From NCBI GenBank assembly GCA_003427395.1, contig BFEA01000118.1, positions 3,203,385-3,228,931 on the forward strand: DNA of 25,547 nucleotides. The letters run 5' to 3'. This document shows positions 18,990 through 25,547 of the stretch, one piece after another. The notes beneath the pieces are model-generated. The model made no database searches. It was not told the origin of the DNA and worked only from the letters and a program-made list of their open reading frames with translations. Both the position numbers and the translations under genes were made by a program. Source of the DNA: Chara braunii (Eukaryota > Streptophyta > Charophyceae > Charales > Characeae). Every line of letters begins with the position of its first letter. Position 1 is the first letter of the stretch.

Positions 18990-19480
18990 ATGCCCTGTTT
19001 TCGGGCCCGATACCGCACACCCATTTTTGGTGAGCGACATGGAGGCCCACGACCATATTCCAGGCCAGGCCCCCAGCATTTATTATTTTTGCTGCGTGAT
19101 TCAGTTTTGGCTGTTGTAGGCCAGGTTCAGATTTGTCCGTATGTGGGACTGGACCAGGCATTTGTCTGTTTGTGCCTGGCCCAGTCCTCAGGACCCTGCT
19201 GCATCAGCAGGATTGCCTGGACGTCCGGTAGAGACCCAGGAAGGCCGTTTTTGGCCAGGATCATAGGACCAGGACTGGGGCCTGCTATCAGGACCATCGA
19301 TCGGACATCAGATCCGACGGTCCTGATCACAGACCGAGGACTGATCAGCCAGGCCCAGCGGTATATAGCTGGGCCAGTCCTCCACTTTGAGGACATTCGG
19401 GCTGGAGCCTCCTTTGGGCATCACGCTGTTGGAGCAGCGCCAGTTTGGGGAGAGCTGCTATAGAGCAGCGCTGGAGGATT
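18990..19480. repeat. GC-rich segment with CCAGG/GGACC word repeats
   Basis: GGCCAGG, CCAGGCC and GGACCAGGA words recur about every 20-40 bases. AGGACCATCGATCGGA and TCCGACGGTCCT near 19291-19322 form an imperfect stem. A TATATA word is at about 19364. Plus-strand open frames have no recognisable domain. The segment lies upstream of the LINE in its own direction and could be unrelated repeat or the element's 5' region. Confidence 0.35.
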
Positions 19481-19659
19481 AGAGGAGTAGGCTGGAGTGG
19501 AGAGGTTTGGTGGAGGCCATGCCGTCAAGGGAGTGAGAAACTTACCTGGGTGCCATAGCTGGGACTTCATACCGGTCATGGGACCAGCCTTCAGCAGCGA
19601 CCTGCATCGGGAGTCATCACCTTCGCTGGTCAGTATTCACGGCATCGTCATCAGGAGCG

Positions 19660-20620
19660 CGTGAGAGAGGAAAATTCTTATTCTTCTTCTCCTTCTTCGC
19701 CTGATTCTTCTCCACTCCTCGATAGCCACTGTTCGTCTTCTTCTCCTCCTCCTCCCTCTTTTCTTCTTCGTCTTCAGAGAGAGAGAGAGAGAGTGAGATT
19801 TCAGGCAGTGACTATTTCGGGCCATGGGGCCCAGGATCTGATTCGACATTTTTGAGGACAGACATTGGTTGGACATTTGACGGGGAGACTATTTCTTGGA
19901 CGGCTACGAGTTCTACTCTTGTCCTATTTCCCCTCTCCATCTTTGTCTCTCCTCCCCCTTCATCATCCGTGGTTTCTCCCCATGTGTGTGCGTACGGAGG
20001 GATCTTTCTTCTGTCTATGATTTCCCTCCTTGCTGTGTGACGTGTCTGATGATGATTGTGTGAGTCGAGTCTGGATCTGATGTGTCACATCATATCTTTG
20101 AGTCTTCCGCTGCGCTACATTGCATTCTCTCTTTTTGTTTTGAGTCCTGTTCATCACACTGGTGCTCCTTGGACGTATGCACCGCTCATCTTCAGATGAG
20201 CATGCATCAGTTGGCGATGCTGGTCAGGGAGGTCCAGTTGGAGGTGTAGGTGTTCATACTGTGCATGCGAATGATGAGCATCATCGATGGAGAAGGGGAG
20301 CAGAATGTGGTCATAAAGGAGGGACAGCGGGCGCTGAGGTTTCACTTGTCTGCCTCAAACAGAAAGAAACTCCTTCAAAAAAAAAAAGCAAAAAGCAAAA
20401 AACAAAACCCTGAAAGAAACTCCTCAAAAGTGTCGGATTATGAAGTTGAGAACACGAGTTCGACTCCCGGTATTCGCCTCTTGCATCTGAACTCTGGTAA
20501 ACCTAAATGAAACCACCCAAAGCTGGCATCAAGACAGTTATTCCCTACTTTATTATTTTACCTTTAAGTTTTAAGTTTAAACTCTTTTTCATCAAGTTTT
20601 ATGGACTGCATATCAACATG

Positions 20621-20660
<40 letters not shown>
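19660..20660. other. Low-complexity and unrecognised sequence, A38 tract
   Basis: TTC/TCC-rich pyrimidine sequence at 19675-19770, (GA)n at about 19776-19794, then pyrimidine-rich sequence to about 20150. I recognised no gene between 20150 and 20620. A GAGTTCGACTC word near 20457 looks like a tRNA T-loop but has no paired arm. A run of 38 A lies at 20621-20658. Confidence 0.45.
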
Positions 20661-20845
20661 GTGCAGAAAGCTAGGACTTTGTTCATGGGATATCTACTCT
20701 TGCTTTTTTCGCTTTTTTTGGCTTTCCGCTTTTTTTTTGCTATCCTATTCTTGCATCAATTACTTCAGGAAAGGTACCCTAATAAGGGCCTCGGCACACA
20801 TCTGTCGAAACGAAAAAAAAAGGACGAGTGCATCTTCCACAGAAA

Positions 20846-20890
20846 GTGGCAAGATGCATCCGTTACCACCGGGTACAGGTGCCAGAGGCA
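20846..20890 (+). repeat. Solo end of the GC-ended inverted-repeat family
   Basis: TGGCAAGATGCATCCGTTAC is identical to the minus strand at about 22440-22460. It continues with a GGGTACAGGTGCCAGAGG block that resembles the TAGGGTACCAGAGTGGCC of that element. Confidence 0.55.
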
Positions 20891-20981
20891 ACACTAGCCA
20901 CCCCTGAAAGGAGTTCTCTTTACAGAGTTGCTCTTTGTTGTTTTCATGTATGTCTTCCAAGTTCTTTTGTTTTTAAGTGAA

Positions 20982-21034
20982 GGGACGCTGGACCCAGTTC
21001 CCAGCAGGTGAAGCGCCCCACAAATAGATGGAGC
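20982..21034 (+). mobile_element. Retroposon core, tail-less copy
   Basis: GGGACGCTGGACCCAGTTCC through AAATAGATGGAGC, the dispersed core, but without an A run after it. Confidence 0.55.
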
Positions 21035-21247
21035 CTCCACTGAAGGGCTCACTGTGGGAGGATGCTCATATCACCTCACAAAGTGTTTCCCTCTATAGAC
21101 TTTTTCTTACATCAAATGGCACTAAGTCTGTGCCTGTCAGTTGTCCGTAGGTAAATGTTCTCAAAGGCTCAGGAATGAGTCCACTTGTGAATATAATGCC
21201 AGAAATCTAAAATCAATTTCTGACAAGTTTGTTATAGAGTTTAGATA

Positions 21248-21706
21248 GGGGCTCGTTCGACACTCCTTGGGGCGTCCTCGGGGCCCAAGGAAGTTTCCTT
21301 GGGGGTTTTCAAGGAAATTCCCGCCATCGTTCCACCTGTCCTCGGGGACGTCGCCCGAGGACATTTCCTTCGAACGATGTCAGACAAGAAAAAAGAAAAG
21401 AAAAGAAAAAAATCAAATGTGTTTGAGGCCTTCAGCCAATAGGCTGCTGCCGCGATCCAGATTCTCGGTTGTAACGTCTCTCTACCCATGTGCCCGCTCC
21501 TCTCCGTGAAAAGCGGATTCCTTTTGCCCAAGGCACCTCGTGAGGTCCCTTGGGCAAATGGAAAAAATGGCTGGGGAATCCTCGGAGCCCAAGGAATTTC
21601 CTTCGGAGTGTTTTCACTTGTTTTTTGCCGACTGCATCCCTGAGGATAGGTGGAACGAACAATTCCTCGCGGACTTTACGCGCCCGAAGAGTGTCGAACG
21701 AGCCCC
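21248..21706. mobile_element. Foldback/MITE element with 18-bp inverted ends and internal hairpins
   Basis: The ends GGGGCTCGTTCGACACTC (21248-21265) and its exact reverse complement (21689-21706) bound a 459-base element. ATA flanks both sides (21245-21247 and 21707-21709), a possible 3-base target duplication. Interior structure includes a hairpin with TTTGCCCAAGG and CCTTGGGCAAA arms (about 21518-21554), CCAAGGAA/TTTCCTTGG near 21284, and CCTCGGG/CCCGAGG near 21340. CGTTCCACCT occurs in inverted positions in both halves. No transposase is present. The right end abuts cox1-derived sequence. Confidence 0.8.
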
Positions 21707-21709
21707 ATA

Positions 21710-22020
21710 TTCACACCAAAGAAAGTAATCCAAAAATCAATATGACCTAAGGTTTCTCGATATTGAATTCCACAGAGATTTTGCCTAATATCCAAGAGTA
21801 GAATCCAGCAAATAGAGTGAATACGGGTCCCATAGAAAGTACGTAATGAAAGTGTGCTATACTAGCTTGGAGGGAGTGCTCGTACCACCTCTCCTAGCAA
21901 GGACACTGGTTCGTTAAAAAAAAAAAAAAAAAAGTGTGACGTAGAGCAATGTCAAGACCAGAATTAAAATTAGCTAAACAATTCCGGTAAGTCCTCCTGT
22001 GGTAAACAAGAAAGACAAAT
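21710..22020 (-). pseudogene. cox1: Mitochondrial cox1 fragment in nuclear DNA
   Basis: Cytochrome c oxidase subunit I is a core respiratory membrane protein. On the minus strand, 22020-21934 gives LFTTGGLTGIV, then after a one-base frame change NSGLDIAL, matching the TTGGLTGI..NSGLDIALHDTYY region. After a 67-base interruption, 21866-21710 gives [20 protein letters not shown] and KIS, then in a shifted frame [18 protein letters not shown]. These are the family's [11 protein letters not shown] and ETLGxIHFWITFFGVN blocks, including the heme-ligand HFH region. The interruption is an A18 tract plus 48 unrelated bases. Two single-base losses and truncation at both ends make it non-functional. 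Confidence 0.92.
21867..21933 (+). mobile_element. Small A-tailed insertion within the cox1 relic
   Basis: About 48 bases (starting near CTTGGAGGGAGTGCTC and ending GGTTCGTT) followed by 18 A separate two adjoining parts of cox1. A non-mitochondrial insert ending in poly(A) looks like a short retroposed fragment that landed after the organelle DNA arrived. A residual intron 3' end is an alternative for the 48 bases, but I see no group II domain V. Confidence 0.5.
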
Positions 22021-22044
22021 GAGAGTTGAAATGACACAAAGTGG

Positions 22045-22113
22045 TTACGTATCTACTTCTCCGAACACAATATCCTGAGTACCTATGATAGTAACCACAT
22101 CTGCGAGCATGTG
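22045..22113 (-). pseudogene. nad7: Mitochondrial nad7 3' end in nuclear DNA
   Basis: NADH dehydrogenase subunit 7 is the 49-kDa subunit of respiratory complex I. Twenty-two minus-strand codons plus TAA encode HMLADVVTIIGTQDIVFGEV and two further residues (DT). This matches the conserved extreme C-terminus of plant-type nad7 (MLADVVTIIGTQDIVFGEVD then Arg). Only the last codon differs. Sequence upstream of the His codon is A/T-rich and unrelated. The piece ends about 25 bases from the cox1 fragment in the same orientation. That is either an original neighbourhood or a joint made during insertion. Confidence 0.9.
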
Positions 22114-22135
22114 AATAAAAAAAAAAATTAAAAAA

Positions 22136-22455
22136 ATGCATCCGGTACTAGGCTACCAGCCGGGCCGCCCGGGTCACCCTATTTTCCCGGTCGGCCCGGC
22201 CATGCAAGGAGAAAGGAAGGTCGAAGCCAAAAAAAAAAAAAATCCGGAAAAAAACTATGTTATGCAGAAAAACAAACTGAGCAACTTTTGGCTCAGGGTC
22301 ACAGAGAAATTCTTTACCAAATTTAAAATAAAAAATTATATTAAAAAATAATTTTATTTTATTAAAAAAAAAAAAATCTTTTTGACCCGGCCGGGCAAGT
22401 GGGCCTGGGCCACTCTGGTACCCTAGATCCTGTATTATTTATAGTAACGGATGCA
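22136..22455. mobile_element. Inverted-repeat element with GC-rich ends and AT core
   Basis: The left end ATGCATCCGGTACTAGGCTA continues into CCAGCCGGGCC and CGGTCGGCCCGGCC. The right end, read on the minus strand, has GATGCATCCGTTACT, TCTAGGGTACCAG and TTGCCCGGCCGGGTC in the same order. The arms are about 70 bases and diverged. Between them, 22220-22380 is nearly pure A/T with several A runs. No gene is present. A third copy of the end is at 20846-20890. Confidence 0.55.
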
Positions 22456-22699
22456 TCTTGCCAGTCTTCCGCAGCAACATGCACTCGTACGTTTCTTGTT
22501 TTGACAGTGGTGTGGCATGGCCCTAAGTCAAGAAGATGATAACACAAAATAATGATGATATCAACATTTGTCTTGAATTACTAATGATTTTTTTATTTTT
22601 TTTTAATCTTATTCTTTTATGTTATACCGTTATATGCAATAAGACGCAAATGATGATCATGATTACTATTTATTTATTTATTAAAAGGACTCCTTTTTC

Positions 22700-22744
22700 A
22701 TCGGTGAGGAGCAGCACCTGCTGGAAACCTGGTTCAGCATCCCT
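22700..22744 (-). mobile_element. Retroposon core, diverged copy
   Basis: GAGGAGCAGCACCTGCTGGA through TTCAGCATCCC matches the minus-strand form of the dispersed core with several changes. An A/T-rich (TTTA)n-like stretch lies just left of it. The pseudogene at 22757 begins 12 bases to the right. Confidence 0.5.
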
Positions 22745-22756
22745 AGAAATAAAGTT

Positions 22757-24850
22757 ATGACCCACTCTCATTCCCCATGTTACGGCCCGGGGAACCCAGC
22801 CCAGCCAGAGAATGGTCCAACAGCGACAAGTAATGTATCCGCTGCTGAGGTTGCTGTAGGCGATGAAGGCCAGCATCCTACCAATGCAGCTATTGCTGCC
22901 GAAATGGTGACTCCCTCATCACTGTCGCCATCACCACCACCACCACCACCACCACCACCACCACCTCCTCGACCACCACCATCATCACTACCACCTCCTC
23001 CCCCACCACTGCCACCACCAGCGGTATCCCCACCACCATCGCCACCAGCATCCCCGCCACCATCGTCATCATCCCCATCATCATCGCCACCACCCTTCCC
23101 GGCAACATCTTCTTCTACATCATCCACCCAGTCATCTAACCCCTCCTCTGCTGCTTCTTCCTCCCCTTCTTCTTCTTCTTCCTCTTCCTTCTCTTCTTCC
23201 TCTTCTCTACCCTCTTCATCATCTGCCCCCTCCTCTACCTTGCCTGATTCATCATCCTCGTTATCAACACATTCCTGGTCAGATCAGCTGTCGCGGCGAC
23301 CCTTTCGTCCAAGGCATCTACTGTTAAATCGGTCATTGCAGACACCTCGTCGGCGGAGGCGCTCCCCGTCTTCACCACCGTCTCCAAGACAACGACATCA
23401 TTCGTCTATGGATAGTATAATCACTACGCACCCTGCAGGGGTTCGAGATCTGCTCCGACGGCATGCCCACAACCATACAGAACGACGACGTTGCACTCAA
23501 TATACACTCGCCCGTAATAGTGCATGTTGAGTTCGATGCCAACAATGTGGCGACGATTTCTTCAGCATTATGGGCCTGCGTGTCAATCAGACATGGGGTG
23601 CGACCGCCTATGCAGCTTTTGCACGACTGACAGCCACCTTAAGTACAAGTGCGGTTGATCAGCCTCCATTACCTGCATCTGACCCACCCATATCTGACCC
23701 ACCTATTTCTCTCCCGCCTGACCCCGCACGTTCCCCAGCCCCACTGGTCAACGGCCTGCCTTCTGATCATTTGATGGAGCCCCTGACTGGAGATGACCTC
23801 TCTCCGGAGCATGTACTAGAGCCAATGCAGTTTCCACAAACGGAGGAACCTGATAGAAACGATCAAGACCACATTGAATCTCCGCCTGGCGTGCAATCCA
23901 CAGAACTGAATGAACTGCCCCCTGCCGCACAACCACCAGAATCATATGATCTCATAGTGCTGCAGCGAGGTTATTGTGCGTACTATGCTGTCAATGTAAG
24001 CCTCCTCACTTACAACTGTAACCCTTACACATTTTCTGATTTTGCTGATATTGTCCACTGAATAGAAGAAGAGCACCATGCTGTCTGCCCAGAGGATGAC
24101 AGCAGTACTGGTCCTGGAGTGAAAATAGAAGTCTTGCCTATGACATTTATGGGTAGAAGGCTACAACTGTAGCCTGCTCCCCAAAACCACATGCCAGACA
24201 TGAACTCAAACATTTGCGCGTACATCCTGCATCGGCCAGGACATTTCAACGTTGTGACCTTTGCAGACAATTCATGGGCCTCATGGGACAATGGAGGTAG
24301 GGTGCACACGGTAAGTAACATTAATTCTTTCTATAACCAAGTAGCAAATACTCACTCAATTTGGATTGTCCTTCAGGAACAATACGTTACTTCGCACCCG
24401 CAAGCGCTTCAGTCTCTGGAGCGCAATCTGGATGCGCAATTACCTCCTTCCCCTGCACATGACCAAGCAGTGTCCCCTCCCTGTGTAGATCGGTCAAATT
24501 CTGCTCCAGACAATGAAAGGACCTCCTTAGAAGATGTTGGTTGTGCCCCTCCAATCTGTGGCCACACAGCCATAGTTCAGTTAGCATGCACAGTGATGCT
24601 CTGAACACTATGAAGGGATGGTCACTGCCAGCCTCTGTCGTGAAAACTGCGACTCTTTGTCTTGTGTTCATCCCCCCCACCCCCTATTCGCCTGCCCAAT
24701 ATGCCATCATGGCCTTAATCTGCGATGCTTAAATAGTTGCGAACGTCAACCTGCCTTCCTGCTAACATGTCAGCAACATGCCATGTGTGTGTGTGTGTGT
24801 GTGTGTGTGGCGGGAAGGGTTGATTGTCAGTCATGCCCAAACCTTCTTTA
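22757..24850 (+). pseudogene. Broken Pro-rich / C2H2-like finger / Josephin-like cysteine protease protein
   Basis: Three open stretches, 22757-23530, 23570-24061 and 24191-24604, share one frame. They are separated only by TGA (23528), TGA (24059) and TAG (24170), so this is one decayed gene of at least 616 codons. Order: a 50-codon leader, poly-Pro then poly-Ser (about 22910-23250), an Arg-rich basic segment, a finger-like CQQCGDDFFSIMGLRVNQTW (first His replaced by Asn), a Pro/Asp-rich linker, then a protease. QRGYCAYYAVN (Cys at 23975) matches the Josephin QxGxCAxxxxN box. GHFNVV (His at 24242) and SWASWDN follow, with Asp 15 residues after His, where Josephins have Asn. Cys-His spacing is 89 codons (105 in ataxin-3). 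A +1 shift near 24605 leads to a CPICHHGLNLRCL...C..QH finger-like segment. Finger plus cysteine protease resembles N-termini of some R2/NeSL/Dualen-like LINEs; that assignment is inference. No RT is seen downstream. Confidence 0.65.
24784..24809. repeat. (TG)n microsatellite
   Basis: Thirteen TG units directly after the last finger-like segment of the pseudogene. The expansion would encode alternating Cys/Val in that frame. Confidence 0.95.
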
Positions 24851-24863
24851 TGCCAATTGTTTT

Positions 24864-25057
24864 GGGGAAAGCTAGGGCGCAGTCAAGGTTTTCAGTTTTG
24901 AATCCAGTTTAGGAATCCCTCGAATACAACACATCCCCAACCAGCCCTAAAGCTGGGTTGTATACATTCACGATTTTCGTCTCTTTGGAGGAAAATTTGC
25001 GAATTGGTGACCGAAACGCATTTAAAACTGAAAACCATGACTGCGCCCTAGTTTTCT
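24864..25057. mobile_element. MITE-like element, family M1, copy near 24.9 kb
   Basis: The left end GGGGAAAGCTAGGGCGCAGT continues into CAAGGTTTTCAGTTTT. The right end is its near-perfect reverse complement (AAAACTGAAAACCATGACTG through CGCCCTAGTTTTC). About 30 bases of terminal inverted repeat enclose some 130 bases. The internal TCGAATACAACACATCCCCA and GCTGGGTTGTATACATTCAC are shared with 14376 and, in part, 13077 and 8167. Confidence 0.8.
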
Positions 25058-25103
25058 CTTTTTTTTCCCTCATGTATTCTCTCTCTCTCTCTTTACAGAA
25101 AAA

Positions 25104-25504
25104 ACTAGCTCAGTTGGTAAGGCACGCAAGTGGCATTCAGGAGGTCTTGCACGCAATTGGCATTCAAGAGGTCTTGGGTTCAATCCCCATTGGCCTCATG
25201 CACCTTCCTGGGCAAGCTTGGCGCCCGCCACCTAGAGATATGTCGTTGGTCCCCCTGAGTGGCATTGAGCAGAGACTGCTGATGTTCATAGGGGGAGGGG
25301 ACCGGAGGGGAGGGCACGTGACTGGCCCATCGAAGAATCTCGGTCCTGATGCTACCGGCTGACCCCTGGCCAGTATCGCCCACCTGCTGTAGCGGGTATC
25401 GCACCTGCTGGTGGGTGCAGCTCCCGCATGTTCCCTCGTTGGAGGCTTGAGCACGGATGTGGCTGCTACCGGGTTCCCCGTAATACTATAATGACAATAA
25501 AAAA
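25104..25504 (+). mobile_element. tRNA-derived SINE with duplicated internal block
   Basis: The A box TAGCTCAGTTGG (25106-25117) and B box GGTTCAATCC (25177-25186) are RNA polymerase III promoter elements of tRNA type. They lie farther apart than in a tRNA because a 27-base block (GCACGCAA(G/T)TGGCATTCA to GGTCTT) is present twice, at 25122-25148 and 25149-25175. A non-tRNA body follows and ends in TAATACTATAATGACAATAAA with an A run at about 25496-25504. No stable cloverleaf is possible, so this is a retroposon, not a tRNA gene. A (CT)n tract (about 25078-25092) separates it from the MITE. Confidence 0.75.
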
Positions 25505-25547
25505 GGCCTGAAAGGCCGTCCTGTCCAGATTTGACAGGTACTTGAAT

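Noticed and set aside
18783-19463. 226-codon plus-strand frame
   Set aside because: Its first part is antisense to the LINE endonuclease; the rest is GC-rich repeat with no domain.
20440-20490. Possible tRNA 3' half (GAGTTCGACTC near 20457)
   Set aside because: The T-loop word is present but the stem does not pair at full length and no D arm or acceptor pairing is found.
21867-21914. Group II intron 3' end interrupting cox1
   Set aside because: No domain V hairpin or conserved 3' boundary is visible, and the A18 tract fits a retroposed insert better.
22780-23127. Gly/Asp-rich minus-strand frame
   Set aside because: It is the complement of the (CCA)n tract inside the plus-strand pseudogene.
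1-25547. CRISPR array or bacterial operon structure
   Set aside because: No regularly spaced direct repeats with unique spacers and no ribosome-binding or operon layout; the sequence is eukaryotic in character.

Overview
The window is nuclear-type DNA from a repeat-rich eukaryote. It contains homopolymer A/T tracts, microsatellites, short inverted-repeat elements, A-tailed retroposons, a tRNA-derived SINE, a decayed APE-type LINE and an assembly gap of 421 N. No intact protein-coding gene could be supported. Two blocks are recognisably mitochondrial in origin: a group II intron reverse transcriptase fragment, and cox1 joined to the 3' end of nad7. A mitochondrially encoded nad7 together with group II intron maturases points to a plant, streptophyte alga or protist rather than an animal. 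A streptophyte green alga (for example a charophyte) is my best guess, with modest confidence.

Layout: 1-1330 holds diverged direct repeats rich in GGAAAA and GACCCCAC. 1331-3200 has no gene, only copies of a short A-tailed retroposon core. 3201-4871 is a tandem repeat followed by a long inverted-repeat structure with two retroposons nested between its arms. 4974-6120 is a proline-rich coding-like stretch with many breaks, leading into a GAT-rich acidic repeat field (6190-7600). 7600-9600 holds inverted-repeat elements of one MITE-like family, a 36-bp palindromic tandem repeat and a strong foldback. 9640-10617 is a G-rich repeat or retroposon. 10714-11584 is an inverted-repeat-bounded segment carrying the group II intron RT remnant. 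11640-13040 has no recognisable gene.

13077-14608 holds two more MITE-like copies around the gap (13397-13817). 15423-16120 contains long CA and GA microsatellites and, next to the CA tract, a hammerhead-ribozyme-like core. 16123-18872 (minus strand) is a LINE with apurinic endonuclease and reverse transcriptase domains, broken by frameshifts and an internal deletion. 18990-20660 is low-complexity sequence with no gene.

21248-22455 is a cluster: a foldback element abutting the cox1/nad7 insertion, then a GC-ended, AT-cored inverted-repeat element. 22757-24850 is the most interesting protein remnant: a Pro/Ser-rich region, a C2H2-like finger and a Josephin-like cysteine protease, all in one reading frame and broken by three in-frame stops. 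It is probably the N-terminal part of a mobile element protein. The window ends with a MITE-like copy and a tRNA-derived SINE. The parts do not form a pathway; they look like layered insertion and decay of mobile and organelle DNA.
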